Assembly: GCA_965243215.1 (NCBI GenBank)
Contig: CBDEUJ010000005.1
Span: forward strand, 1,426,001-1,490,000
DNA: 64,000 nucleotides
Origin: JAJEFO01 sp009843725
GTDB taxonomy: Bacteria > Pseudomonadota > Alphaproteobacteria > Rhodobacterales > Rhodobacteraceae
Reading direction: 5' to 3'
Positions 7,969 to 16,864 of this stretch are shown here, one piece after another. The notes beneath the pieces are model-generated. The model saw only the letters and a list, made by a program, of their open reading frames with translations. It made no database searches and had not been told where the DNA came from. Both the position numbers and the translations under genes were made by a program. The stretch's first letter is position 1. The number at the start of each line of letters is the position of its first letter.

Positions 7969-9200
7969 CGGCCCTGCCCAACAGCCCTGGCGCGAGCACC
8001 GAAGCGCCCGGGCAGGCTGCGGCCCTTCCTCGACGGCTCAGGGCTCTCCTCCCTGTCCTGCGCCGCATCGAGTTCGGCGCGATCGAGGTCGAACTGCCTG
8101 ACGGAAGGCGACTCGGCGCGGAAGGGCCAATGCCGGGGCCCCGGTGCAGGATCGTGATCCTGCACCGGGGTTTCTTCCGACGCCTGCTCGGCGAAGGGCA
8201 TCTCGGCTTTGCCGAGATGTACATGGAAGGCTGGTGGACAACACCCGATCTCCAGGACTTCATGGACTCGATGATGCTCAACAGCGAGAGCATAGCGCGC
8301 CGGTTCCGCGCCGCCGGCCTCCTTCGCCTGTGGGAGCGCCTGCGCCATCGCCTCAACGCCAACACCCGGATTGGGTCGCGGCGCAACATCGCCCGGCACT
8401 ACGATCTCGGCAACGAGTTCTACCGTCTCTGGCTCGACGGGACGATGACCTATTCGTCCGCGCTGTTCCGGACCGGGCGTGAAACCCTGGAGGAGGCGCA
8501 GCGGAACAAGTACGCAGCGGTCTGCGACCGGCTGGCGCTCGCGCCCGGCGAGCGGATGCTGGAAATCGGCTGCGGATGGGGCGGATTCGCCGAATACGCA
8601 ATCCGCGAACGGGGCGCGCGGGTGACGGCCCTGACGGTCTCGAAGGCGCAGCACGACTTCGCCCGCAGACGCCTCTTCGAGGCCGGGCTGGCCGAAAGGG
8701 GAAAGATCATGCTGCGCGACTACCGTGACGAGCACGGGACCTACGACGCGGTCGCCTCGATCGAGATGATCGAGGCCGTCGGCGAGAGGTACTGGCCGAC
8801 ATATTTCGCCACGCTGCACGACAGGGTCCGGCCGGGCGGCATCGCGGCGCTGCAGGCGATCACGATCGCGGACAGGCTGTTTCCGACGTACCGCAGAAGG
8901 ACGGACTTCATACAGAAGCACATCTTCCCGGGCGGCATGCTGCCCTGCCCGGCCGCGCTCGGCGAGCTCTCCCGAACCGCCGGGCTGGAGACGGTCGGCG
9001 CCGAGGCGTTCGGCGAATGCTACTCGCGCACGCTCCGCGCATGGCGGGGCCGCTTCAACAGCCGGTGGGAACGGATCGCCGAGCTGGGCTTTGACGAGCA
9101 CTTCCGACGCATGTGGGATTTCTACCTCGCGTCCTGTGCGGCCGGGTTCGCCTCAGGCATTACCGACGTCATGCACCTCGCATACAGGAGGCCGGGTTGA
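7965..9200 (+). CDS. Cyclopropane-fatty-acid-synthase-family SAM methyltransferase
   Basis: The 411-residue protein carries the SAM-binding motif MLEIGCGWGGFAEYA, the substrate-side YDLGNEFYRLWLD and the family signature FIQKHIFPGGMLPCP. These enzymes methylate unsaturated acyl chains of membrane phospholipids; relatives in RpoE regulons take part in methylated and furan fatty acid formation, which scavenge singlet oxygen. It closes the stress operon. Whether it makes a cyclopropane or a methyl-branched product cannot be decided from sequence alone. Confidence 0.88.
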   Translation: MTALPNSPGASTEAPGQAAALPRRLRALLPVLRRIEFGAIEVELPDGRRLGAEGPMPGPRCRIVILHRGFFRRLLGEGHLGFAEMYMEGWWTTPDLQDFMDSMMLNSESIARRFRAAGLLRLWERLRHRLNANTRIGSRRNIARHYDLGNEFYRLWLDGTMTYSSALFRTGRETLEEAQRNKYAAVCDRLALAPGERMLEIGCGWGGFAEYAIRERGARVTALTVSKAQHDFARRRLFEAGLAERGKIMLRDYRDEHGTYDAVASIEMIEAVGERYWPTYFATLHDRVRPGGIAALQAITIADRLFPTYRRRTDFIQKHIFPGGMLPCPAALGELSRTAGLETVGAEAFGECYSRTLRAWRGRFNSRWERIAELGFDEHFRRMWDFYLASCAAGFASGITDVMHLAYRRPG

Positions 9201-9329
9201 ACGAGCGGCCACGAACCTGGCGCCAGGATGACTTTCGCTCAGAGCCAGCGCCAAGGCGTCGTGCTGCCTGATTCTGGCCGGCAGCATCTCGCAACCGCGC
9301 CTGAATCATTCCAGGCAATCCATGGCGTG

Positions 9330-9384
9330 CCGCAAGCGATGGAGTGACGCCGTTCGGAGGGGGCGTCCATTCCATCGCTTGCGG
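9330..9384. repeat. Long imperfect inverted repeat (hairpin)
   Basis: Arms of 22 nt (9330-9351) and 23 nt (9362-9384) pair almost completely: CCGCAAGCGATGGA on the left matches TCCATCGCTTGCGG on the right, and the ACGCC/GGCGT bases close the loop. The loop is about 10 nt. There is no T-run, so a simple terminator is unlikely. It lies 25 nt before the ATG of the next gene and could act in its 5' UTR or be a REP-like element. Confidence 0.65.
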
Positions 9385-9409
9385 ATCCACGGCCCCGAAG
9401 GAGAACAGG

Positions 9410-10075
9410 ATGGGACGGGCATTGGTAGTGGGCGCATCGGGCGGCATCGGCGCTGCCGTTGCGGCAGAGCTGGAACGACGCGGATACGCGGTGTTGCGCC
9501 TTTCTCGGTCGCAGGACGGGCTGGATGTCACAGACGAGGACTCAGTCGCGGCGGCGCTGGAGCCCGTTGAGGGACCGTTCTGGCTGGTCCTCGTCGCGAC
9601 CGGCGCGCTGGTGATCGACGGGCATGAACCGGAAAGGGCGGTGCGCGAGGTGACTGCGGAAGGGCTCTTGAACCAGGTGCGGGTCAATGCGCTGGGACCA
9701 ATCCTGATCTTGAAGCATGCGTTGCGGTTGCTGCCGAAGGACCGGAGGTCGGCGTTTGTGGCCCTCTCGGCGCGCGTCGGATCGATCAGTGACAACGGCA
9801 TTGGCGGCTGGCACAGCTACCGGACGTCGAAGGCTGCGCTGAACCAGCTGATTCGCGGGGCGTCGATCGAAATGAAGCGCACTCACAGGCATGCCGCTGC
9901 GGTCTGCCTTCATCCAGGCACGGTGAAAACGCCGTTCACCGCGAAATATGCCGAACGTCACAGGATGGTGTCGGCGGACGAGGCGGCACGCAACCTGGTG
10001 AACGTGATCGAAAGCCTGACGCCAGCGCATTCGGGTGGATTCTTCGACAGCGCGGGCAACGAGATTCCATGGTGA
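9410..10075 (+). CDS. Short-chain dehydrogenase, CsgA/C-factor-like
   Basis: A 221-residue SDR with cofactor motif GASGGIG at residues 8-14, a shortened middle region with LVATGALVIDG, catalytic YRTSK and HPGTVKTPFT after it. The proportions fit the C-factor/CsgA-like SDR subgroup of about 220-240 residues. The ATG at 9410 has AAGGAG 6-7 nt upstream. It is a lone gene after the stress operon. Substrate unknown. Confidence 0.82.
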   Translation: MGRALVVGASGGIGAAVAAELERRGYAVLRLSRSQDGLDVTDEDSVAAALEPVEGPFWLVLVATGALVIDGHEPERAVREVTAEGLLNQVRVNALGPILILKHALRLLPKDRRSAFVALSARVGSISDNGIGGWHSYRTSKAALNQLIRGASIEMKRTHRHAAAVCLHPGTVKTPFTAKYAERHRMVSADEAARNLVNVIESLTPAHSGGFFDSAGNEIPW

Positions 10076-10429
10076 GGCTGGCTCCTGTTCTCGGCGACCG
10101 GTTGACTGAAACGCTCGCCGCCGTTCGCGAGGGGGTGCGGCGGACCTAGCCGTGCTCCTGAACAACTGCGTCCTGACCGGCCGGCAGCGGTTTCGCAGCA
10201 ATGGCTGCAGGAGGAGAGGAGTTCGAGACGATGCCGCCTCGGTCCCGTTTCGAACCCGACCCGAATTCGGCAACTGCCCGAACCGGCGAGAGTGAAGATG
10301 AAGGAAACGACAACGGACAATGCCGGAGGCAACCGGTCGACGACGAGAGACATCCGCCCATGCGGACCTGTGGCACCCTTCCGGGTTCATGTCCGGTCCA
10401 TTCGCCGATTGACGTTGTCCATGCCCATG
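10076..10429. other. Intergenic, no gene seen
   Basis: Between the SDR stop and the recognisable IS4 remnant no frame shows a domain. Frame-broken pieces of the IS4 C-terminus may extend here on the minus strand, but I cannot follow them. Confidence 0.4.
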
Positions 10430-10760
10430 CGAACCGGATCGGGGATCGGGCGGCCTGCTGCACTGGGCGGCGCCGGGGCCGAAGATCTGGGTCTTGACTT
10501 CGTCATGCACGGTGTCGATCTCCCACCGTTCGCGGCAATGCGCCGCAAGCTTGGCGGAAGGCGCGGCACGGTGGCCGAGCTGGGTGGCGGCGAGCAACGT
10601 GGTCTCGCCGCCGCCATCGGTCCAGCAGGCGACGGTCCGCACCGGAAGCTCGCCGCGGCTTCGCCGGTGGTCGCGGATCGCGCGCCGCCACGAGCCGTCG
10701 GCAAGTGCCTCGACGACCAGGAGCCTGAACCGCCAGAGCAGGTCCGGAACCGTCGTCACG
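10430..10760 (-). pseudogene. IS4-family transposase, C-terminal remnant
   Basis: Minus-strand codons read DLLWRF, VEALADGSW, then ELPVRTVACW and AAHCRERWEIDTVHDEVKTQ. These match the C-terminal half of DDE_Tnp_1 (IS4) transposases, including the Y-x-x-RWEIE-x-x-x-DE-x-K box with the catalytic Glu. Frame is lost around 10440 and no start or inverted repeats were found, so this is a dead fragment. The complementary N-terminal half of an IS4 transposase lies at 26296-26690 in the opposite orientation. Confidence 0.65.
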
Positions 10761-10831
10761 GCCCTCAGCCACAGTGAAGGGCCGCAATGATGGCGGTCCG
10801 CAGGCATCGGCACGGGTGCGAACGTCCTGGG

Positions 10832-11959
10832 CTATTCGGTCAGGGGGGTGGAACCCGGGAAGAACCCGCGAAAGAACGGAATGCTCGCTGCTCCAACGGG
10901 GCCGCAAAGATCGCCCAGCCCCGTCGGGCGCAAGGGTGCCGCCGTCAATCCGCGCGAAGGCCCTTCGACCCCTTCGCGCGCGATCTCCGCCGCGATGACG
11001 TCACTCAGGAACGACGGGAGCATTCCGCCCATCACGATCACTTCCGGGTCGAACATTCCGCTCACGAGCCTGACCGCTGTCTTGATCTGCTCCTTGGCCC
11101 GGTCCTTCCACGCCGCGAGCTCCGGCGAGAGTGCCGCGGCGATTCTTGCCGCGGCAAACACGGCAGACGGTTCGAGCGCAAGGTCGCGGAGGTGCTCCTC
11201 CAGGTCCTGGAGGGTCGGGCGAGGCCGTCCGTACGGGAAGAGGGCGCCTGGCAGGCACGCGTTCCCGTTGTGCCCGCGATAGGGGCGCCCGTTCAGGACC
11301 GCGCCGCCGCCGAATCCGCTCCCGATGTGCAGCATGAAGAGGGTGCCGGCATCGTGGCCGCCGAACAGGTACTCCCCGAGGGCTGCGGACGTGCCGTCGT
11401 TTTCCAGGAAGACCGGCCACTCTCCATAGTTCAGGAGCGCGCTCTGGATTGCCGTTCCGTCCAGGCCGAGAAACGCCTCATGGGCCTCGACGGACTTCCC
11501 GAAGGACCCGAAGTTGCCCGGAAGGCTGAGGCCCACCCCCAGGAAGACGCGCTTGCTGCCGCGGACCGCCGGCAGCAGTTCCTCCGTCAGCGCCTGCATG
11601 GCCTCCACGACGTTTTCGGCGGAACCCCTTCCCAACGGCCTGCTGTCCTGTGCGATCACCGTGCCGCCAAGATCGATGAGCGCCCCCTGGATCCTGTCGG
11701 TGAACAGGTAGAAGCCCAGCGAGCAGAACCGTTGCCGCCGGATCTCGAGCAGCTTCTTGGGCTGGCCGCGAGCCCCGTCCTTGAGGGCCGTTTCGGAAAA
11801 CAGCCCGAGTCTCATCAAGCCGGCCACCAGCCTTGTCACGCTGGCCGGGGTCAGGTCAGCGGCCGCCGCCAGGTCGACCCTGGCCATCCGTTCGTGCCGG
11901 AACACCAGTTCGACCAGCCGGCGCTCGTTCAGCGACAGTTCCCTGGCCATCAGCTCCAT
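10832..11959 (-). CDS. ROK-family transcriptional repressor
   Basis: A 375-residue regulator with an N-terminal winged helix (LVELVFRHERMARVDLAAAADLTPASVTRLVAGLMRLGL) and a sugar-kinase-like ROK domain containing VGLSLPG, the phosphate-loop HIGSGFGGG and VFLENDGTSAALGE. The canonical zinc motif (GHxx.....CxCGxxGCxE) is replaced by GHNGNACLPGALFPYGRPRP, so the zinc site looks lost. Divergent from the ABC importer at 12107 and sharing its promoter region, it probably represses that operon until a sugar or polyol ligand binds. Confidence 0.88.
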   Translation of the reverse strand: MELMARELSLNERRLVELVFRHERMARVDLAAAADLTPASVTRLVAGLMRLGLFSETALKDGARGQPKKLLEIRRQRFCSLGFYLFTDRIQGALIDLGGTVIAQDSRPLGRGSAENVVEAMQALTEELLPAVRGSKRVFLGVGLSLPGNFGSFGKSVEAHEAFLGLDGTAIQSALLNYGEWPVFLENDGTSAALGEYLFGGHDAGTLFMLHIGSGFGGGAVLNGRPYRGHNGNACLPGALFPYGRPRPTLQDLEEHLRDLALEPSAVFAAARIAAALSPELAAWKDRAKEQIKTAVRLVSGMFDPEVIVMGGMLPSFLSDVIAAEIAREGVEGPSRGLTAAPLRPTGLGDLCGPVGAASIPFFRGFFPGSTPLTE

Positions 11960-11997
11960 GCGCGTTCTCCTCGAATCCCCCGGGCATACAGTGCCAC

Positions 11998-12028
11998 AAA
12001 AATATTACTTTACACAACGTAATTTATT
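11998..12028. promoter_or_regulatory. A+T-rich operator/promoter between ROK gene and importer
   Basis: An A+T-rich island in GC-rich DNA holds the inverted arms AATATTAC (12001-12008) and GTAATTTATT (12019-12028) around a 10-nt spacer. This resembles the AT-rich dyads bound by ROK repressors such as NagC, Mlc and XylR. It lies midway between the divergent starts at 11959 and 12107. Confidence 0.5.
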
Positions 12029-12106
12029 ATGCAGACTGACCCCACTCGGAGAAACTCACGCAAATGGCGCGTGGGACAACATGCAAGGCACAAGGAGGAA
12101 CCTCAA

Positions 12107-13117
12107 ATGACAAGGAAACACTGGCTGGCCGGCGCGATGACATTGCTGTGCTTACTGGGAACCTCGGCAGCAACCGCGGAACCGCTCGTCATATACTCCC
12201 CGCAAGGCGACGAGCGTGCCGTCTGGATTGCCGAGGAGGCCAACGCCGCCGGGCACGACGTGACGATCCTGACGGCCGGCGGCGGGGAGCTCTTCGACCG
12301 GATCCTCGCCGAAAGGGCGAACCCGCAGGCGGACGTCGTGCTTGGCCTGATAGACGCGGCAATGGCAACGCTGAAGGCGGAGGGACTGTTCCAGCCGTAT
12401 GTCCCGAATTGGGCCGAGGGCCTGCCCGAAGTCTACCGCGACGACGCCGACCGGATGGTCTACAAGTTCTGGCAGACTCCGGTCGTGATCGCGTACAATT
12501 CGGACATGCTGGCGCAGGAAGACGCCCCGGCGAGCTGGCTGGAGCTCGTCGAGGACCGCCATGCGGGCAAGTACGTCATCGGGCCCACGACCTGGCAGAC
12601 GACGAAGACCTACCTGATCGGGATGCTGCTTCGCTTTGCCGATGACAGCGGCGAGATCTCGGACGAAGGCTGGGATTTCATGCAAAGGCTCTACGACAAC
12701 GCCATCGTCGTCGACAGCGCCGATGCCAAGACCGCGGCTTTCGTCAACAAGGAGGCCGTGATAGATCTCAACTGGTTCGGCGGCGTCGGGCGCCAGGCCG
12801 GCGACGTCGGCTACAAGGCCGTCGTGGTGGATACCGAAGGCGGGACGCCTTTCATCGCCGAGGGAATCGCCGTCATGAAGGGGACGGATCAGCTTGACGA
12901 CGCCAAGGCATTCGTGGACTGGTTCGGATCCGCGGAATTCATGTCCGCCTATGCAGCGCGGTTCGGCCAGGTTCCGGTGCACCCCGACGCGATCGCGGCA
13001 GCACCTGACACGATCAAGAGGAACGCCACCCTGCTCCGACCGCAGCCGATCGACTGGGACGTCGTGGCGCCCAGGGTCGATGGCTGGATCCAGCGCATCG
13101 AGCTCGACATCAAGTGA
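12107..13117 (+). CDS. ABC importer periplasmic binding protein (AfuA/FbpA-like)
   Basis: The 336-residue protein has a signal peptide (MTRKHWLAGAMTLLCLLGTSAATA) and the fold of the ferric-iron/thiamine/phosphonate binding proteins (LVIYSPQGDERAVWIAEE, YKFWQTPVVIAYNSDML, GIAVMKGTDQLDDAKAFVDWF). The iron-binding tyrosine pair of true FbpA proteins is not evident. With a phosphodiesterase and a phosphatase in the operon, and AfuABC as a sugar-phosphate precedent, an organic phosphate ligand is more likely than iron. AGGAGG lies 9 nt before the ATG. Confidence 0.85.
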   Translation: MTRKHWLAGAMTLLCLLGTSAATAEPLVIYSPQGDERAVWIAEEANAAGHDVTILTAGGGELFDRILAERANPQADVVLGLIDAAMATLKAEGLFQPYVPNWAEGLPEVYRDDADRMVYKFWQTPVVIAYNSDMLAQEDAPASWLELVEDRHAGKYVIGPTTWQTTKTYLIGMLLRFADDSGEISDEGWDFMQRLYDNAIVVDSADAKTAAFVNKEAVIDLNWFGGVGRQAGDVGYKAVVVDTEGGTPFIAEGIAVMKGTDQLDDAKAFVDWFGSAEFMSAYAARFGQVPVHPDAIAAAPDTIKRNATLLRPQPIDWDVVAPRVDGWIQRIELDIK

Positions 13118-13138
13118 ATTCGCGGCCCGCCCGGATGG

Positions 13139-13167
13139 CCGGGCACCGTTCCTCCCGCGGTGCCCGG
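13139..13167 (+). terminator. Stem-loop after the binding-protein gene
   Basis: A perfect 10-bp stem CCGGGCACCG / CGGTGCCCGG encloses a 9-nt loop and has no T-run. It lies between the binding-protein and ATPase genes, where such structures usually protect the upstream mRNA or act as partial terminators so that the binding protein is made in excess. Confidence 0.55.
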
Positions 13168-13197
13168 TCGTCGACCGGAAATAGGCAGGGATCGGCC

Positions 13198-14196
13198 ATG
13201 ATCGAGCTCGACGAGGTCAGCGTGCGGTACGGGTCGCACGAAGCCGTGAGGCCGACGAGTCTCAGGATCGAGACCGGCGAGTTCTTCACCCTGCTCGGCC
13301 CTTCCGGATGCGGCAAGACCACCATCCTGCGCGCCATCGCGGGATTCGTGCCGGTCGCGTCCGGAACGATCGCGATAGACGGCAGGGACGTGACCGGCAT
13401 TCCCGCGGAAAGGCGCGGCGTGGGCATGGTCTTCCAGAACTACGCCCTGTTCCCGCACATGACGGTCGCCGAAAACGTCGCCTTCGGCCTGAAGGTGGCG
13501 CGCAAGTCCGGAAAGGACATCTCGCGTGCCGTCGACGCCGTGCTGGAAGCCACCGGCATCGAGCGGCACGGCAGGAAGAAGCCCGCCGAACTGTCCGGCG
13601 GACAGCAGCAGCGCGTGGCCGTCGCACGGTCCCTTGTCATGGGCACCCGGGTCCTGCTGTTCGATGAGCCGCTCTCGAACCTTGACGCGAAGGTCCGGGA
13701 AGACATGCGTCACGAGATCAAGCGGCTGCAGAGGGACGTGGGCTTCACGGCCGTGTTCGTCACGCATGACCAGGAGGAGGCGCTCTCGATGTCCGACAGG
13801 TTGCTGGTGATCAACGCAGGGCGCGCCGAGCAGTCCGGGACCGCGCGGGAACTCTACCATTCGCCGGCAACGCCGTTCGTCTGCCAGTTCGTGGGGGCCG
13901 CGAACGAAATCGGCCGGAACGTCGCGCGGGCCCTCGGTCTCGACACGGAAAGACGGCATTTCGTCCGACCGGAACACGTGACCTTGGCGCAGGCAGGCGA
14001 TCCGGACGGCGTCGACGCGACGGTCGCCGACGTGGACTACCTCGGGTCGATGACGCGCGTGTTCCTGGAGGCGCTCGGCGAACCGCTGCAATGCCAGGTC
14101 CTGAGCGATCCCTCCGTCGACCGCCTGGCGGCAGGGATGAGCGTGAAGGTGAACCTGTCCCGCGAACGGATCCTCAGCTTCGACGGACCGTCATGA
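13198..14196 (+). CDS. ABC importer ATPase
   Basis: A 332-residue nucleotide-binding subunit of the FbpC/PotA type: Walker A GPSGCGKT, Q-loop VFQNYALFPHMTV, signature LSGGQQQRVAVAR, Walker B VLLFDEPLSNLD and switch His in FVTHDQEEAL. A C-terminal TOBE-like domain follows after residue 240 (FVRPEHVTLAQ). It overlaps the permease start by 4 nt. The earlier frame start at 13114 lies within the hairpin region, so ATG 13198, which begins the domain, was chosen. Confidence 0.9.
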   Translation: MIELDEVSVRYGSHEAVRPTSLRIETGEFFTLLGPSGCGKTTILRAIAGFVPVASGTIAIDGRDVTGIPAERRGVGMVFQNYALFPHMTVAENVAFGLKVARKSGKDISRAVDAVLEATGIERHGRKKPAELSGGQQQRVAVARSLVMGTRVLLFDEPLSNLDAKVREDMRHEIKRLQRDVGFTAVFVTHDQEEALSMSDRLLVINAGRAEQSGTARELYHSPATPFVCQFVGAANEIGRNVARALGLDTERRHFVRPEHVTLAQAGDPDGVDATVADVDYLGSMTRVFLEALGEPLQCQVLSDPSVDRLAAGMSVKVNLSRERILSFDGPS

Positions 14197-15887
14197 CACC
14201 GTCAGGCATCAGCCGCATTCCGGTGGTCCGTTCGGTCCTGCTCGTTGTCGTGATCTGGTGCGCGGCCAGCTTCATCTACGCACCCATCTTCTCGGTCCTC
14301 CGGTTCGCGTTCGCGCCCGAAGGAGACATCGGCCTCGGAGCGATCGGCGAACTGGCCGGATCGCGCCGTGTCCGGACCGCCATCGTCAACACGCTTGTCG
14401 TTACCGGCCTGTCAGTCATCACGGTGAACGTGATCGGGATCTTCCAGGTCGCGGTCCTCGAATACCTCAGGGTCGGCGGCCGGGGGTTCCTCCGGTTTGC
14501 CTATTCGACGCCGCTGATTTTCGTTTCCGTGGCCGCAGCGACCGGCTACGGCTTCGTCTACGGCCAGACCGGCGCGCTCACCAGGTTGCTGCAATCCGTC
14601 TGGCCAGCATTGCCGAATGACTGGTTCACGGGCACGCTGGCGGTCGTCTTCGCGCACACCTTCCTCCTGACGAGCTTTCATTTCCTGTTCCTGAGGGCGG
14701 CGATCCGCCGTGTGGACTACTCGACCGTCGAGGCGGCGAGAGGCCTCGGCGCCTCCAACATGGAAGCCTTCGTCAGGGTCGTGCTTCCCGTCCTCTTGCC
14801 GACGATCTTCGCGACGACCCTGCTTGTCACCTACAAGTCTCTCGGCTCGTTCGCGATTCCGTCGGTCCTCGGCGGGCGCCGGTTCGACATGGTCACGGAG
14901 CTGATCCTGACGCTGAACTCGCTCAGGCGGCCGGACATGGCCGCCATGCTGTCGATCGGGCTCGGACTCGCCGTGATCCTCTGCATTGCCGCAATGCAGT
15001 ACGTGGAGCGGCGGGGCAGCTACGTGGGGGGGTCGAAGACGCCCGTGCCCATCGAGCGCATCAGCATTGCCAGTCCCGTCGTCAACTTGGCGGTTCACGC
15101 GGCCGCCTATGCCATCGCGGTCATCCAGCTGGTCCCGATCGCGCTGGTCGTTCTTTTCTCGTTTGCGCCCGCCAGGTCCATCGCGACGGAGGTGCTGCCC
15201 ACCAGCTTCACCTTGCAGAACTATGTCACCGTGTTCTCGCAGAGCACGGCGTTCGTCCCGCTCAAGAACAGCCTGCTCATGGGCGCCAGCGCCACGATGG
15301 CCGGGATCATGATCAGCCTCTTCGTCGTCAACCTTGCGCACAGGCACGCGAACATCGGCACGACCTCGCTTGATCTCTCCTTCATGGCGCCGTGGATCCT
15401 GCCCGCGCCATTCATCGCGATCGGGCTGATCCTGACCTACGACGAGCCGAACCTCCTTGTCGCGAACCGCGTTCTCCTGGGAGGCTTCTGGATCCTGCCG
15501 ATCGGCTATGCCGTCGTGAGCATTCCCATCATGATGCGTTTCCTGCGAGCCGCGTTCTTCTCCCTCGATCCCGCCCTGAACGAGGCCGCGCAGTCACTGG
15601 GCGCGCCCGCGTTCTACCGGTTCCTGCGGGTGACAATCCCCCTGGTCCTGCCGGTCATGATCCTCATCGCGGCAATGACGCTGAACGGAATCCTGAGCGA
15701 GTACTCCATGTCGGCGTTCCTGTTCAACGTGAACAACAGGCCGCTGTCCATCGCGCTGTTCGAAGGCGCCCGGTCGGCCAACCCGGAGCAGGCCGCGATC
15801 AACCTGGTCTACATCTCGCTCATCATGGCGTTCTCGCTCGGCATAATCACGCTTGCCGACAGGTACGGACTGGGCGGCGGGAAATGA
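14193..15887 (+). CDS. ABC importer permease, fused double-domain
   Basis: A 564-residue permease with two homologous halves of about six membrane segments, as in FbpB/AfuB/ThiP. Each half contains the EAA loop that contacts the ATPase: VEAARGLGASNMEAFVRVVLP near residue 180 and NEAAQSLGAPAFYRFLRVTIP near residue 465. It overlaps the ATPase stop and the GDPD start by 4 nt each, showing a single transcription and translation unit. Confidence 0.9.
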   Translation: MTPSGISRIPVVRSVLLVVVIWCAASFIYAPIFSVLRFAFAPEGDIGLGAIGELAGSRRVRTAIVNTLVVTGLSVITVNVIGIFQVAVLEYLRVGGRGFLRFAYSTPLIFVSVAAATGYGFVYGQTGALTRLLQSVWPALPNDWFTGTLAVVFAHTFLLTSFHFLFLRAAIRRVDYSTVEAARGLGASNMEAFVRVVLPVLLPTIFATTLLVTYKSLGSFAIPSVLGGRRFDMVTELILTLNSLRRPDMAAMLSIGLGLAVILCIAAMQYVERRGSYVGGSKTPVPIERISIASPVVNLAVHAAAYAIAVIQLVPIALVVLFSFAPARSIATEVLPTSFTLQNYVTVFSQSTAFVPLKNSLLMGASATMAGIMISLFVVNLAHRHANIGTTSLDLSFMAPWILPAPFIAIGLILTYDEPNLLVANRVLLGGFWILPIGYAVVSIPIMMRFLRAAFFSLDPALNEAAQSLGAPAFYRFLRVTIPLVLPVMILIAAMTLNGILSEYSMSAFLFNVNNRPLSIALFEGARSANPEQAAINLVYISLIMAFSLGIITLADRYGLGGGK

Positions 15888-16864
15888 ACGGAGAGAGAGC
15901 CTTGCAGAAACCGGCAACCAGCCAGGCGGAACGCTTCCGCAACCCGAACGGCAACCCCGGCGAAGTGTTCGTGATGGCGCACCGCGGCGCGTTCCTTGAC
16001 GAGGGCCGTGTCATCCTTCCCGAAAACTCGGTGCCGGCGATCGAGCGTGCCCGCCGGATCGGCTGCGACCTTGTCGAGATCGACGTGCAGTTCACGTCGG
16101 ACGGAACCGCCATTGTCATGCACGACACGACTCTGGACCGCACCACGGCGGCCAGGGGCGAAGTCGCGTCATGCAGGCATTCGGATCTCAGGGAGGTGCC
16201 GCTTGTCCATCCGGAAACCCGACAGGAATTCGCTGCAAGGGTTCCAACCCTAGAGGAGGCGTTCCTGGCCCTGGGCGACGAGATGCTCGTCAACGTGGAA
16301 CTGAAGACCGGCATCGAGGCGATTCCGGAAATCGCGCGAATCGCTGCGGACACGGGCGTTTCCGGCCAGCTCACGGTCAAGTCGAACCTGGGAGACGCGA
16401 CCCGGTTCGAACGCGTTGCCGAGATCATCTCAAGGACCCCGCATCCTGTCGACTTCATTCCAGTACTGATCGACAGCCGGGACGGCCTTGAAGGCATGAG
16501 GACCGCCTGCGAAATCCTGTCTCCGAACTGCGTCGAGTGCATCGTGGACTACGGGTTCGGCAAGGACGCGGGTTACAACCTCCTGGCCCGCAGGGGCATG
16601 ACGATCGATGGCGGCCCCCTGTTCTCGCAGGAAGCCCGCCGGATTGCGGCCGACTGGAACCTGCGTCTCTTCGTGAACACGCTCTTCGTCAACCCGCACA
16701 TTCCCGGGCACCATCAATGGAACGGGGGGCGAAGCTGCGAACTCGGGAGAATCGCCCCGGACAGCGTCTACGGCTTCTGGATCGCGCACGGCGCCAGCGT
16801 GATCCAGACGGACGATGCGCCCTTCGTGCTGGACTGGCTGAAGGCGTCGGGGTTTCGCGGATGA
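15884..16864 (+). CDS. Glycerophosphodiester phosphodiesterase
   Basis: A 326-residue GDPD-family TIM barrel without a signal peptide, so cytoplasmic. Catalytic and metal-binding elements are visible: the HRG motif in MAHRGAF, PENS (usually PENT), EIDVQFTSDG, the catalytic His in IVMHDTTLDRTT, and VNVELKT for the third acidic ligand. It would hydrolyse an imported glycerophosphodiester to glycerol 3-phosphate plus an alcohol. The last 254 nt of the gene are duplicated at 31949-32202. Confidence 0.88.
   Translation: MNGERALQKPATSQAERFRNPNGNPGEVFVMAHRGAFLDEGRVILPENSVPAIERARRIGCDLVEIDVQFTSDGTAIVMHDTTLDRTTAARGEVASCRHSDLREVPLVHPETRQEFAARVPTLEEAFLALGDEMLVNVELKTGIEAIPEIARIAADTGVSGQLTVKSNLGDATRFERVAEIISRTPHPVDFIPVLIDSRDGLEGMRTACEILSPNCVECIVDYGFGKDAGYNLLARRGMTIDGGPLFSQEARRIAADWNLRLFVNTLFVNPHIPGHHQWNGGRSCELGRIAPDSVYGFWIAHGASVIQTDDAPFVLDWLKASGFRG

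Noticed and set aside
7647..9101. 484-codon open frame on the minus strand
   Set aside because: It lies antisense to the SDR and cyclopropane-synthase-like genes, whose motifs are complete; the frame is open only because of high GC and has no domain.
9542..10813. 423-codon minus-strand frame as a complete gene
   Set aside because: Only its first about 110 codons (10745-10430) match an IS4 transposase; the rest is antisense to the SDR gene.
13139..13167. Rho-independent terminator ending the importer operon
   Set aside because: The stem is strong but lacks a T-run and is followed by tightly coupled genes of the same importer.
12107..15887. Ferric-iron importer FbpABC
   Set aside because: Fold and fused permease match, but no iron-binding tyrosine pair was evident and the operon encodes a phosphodiesterase and phosphatase, pointing to an organic phosphate.
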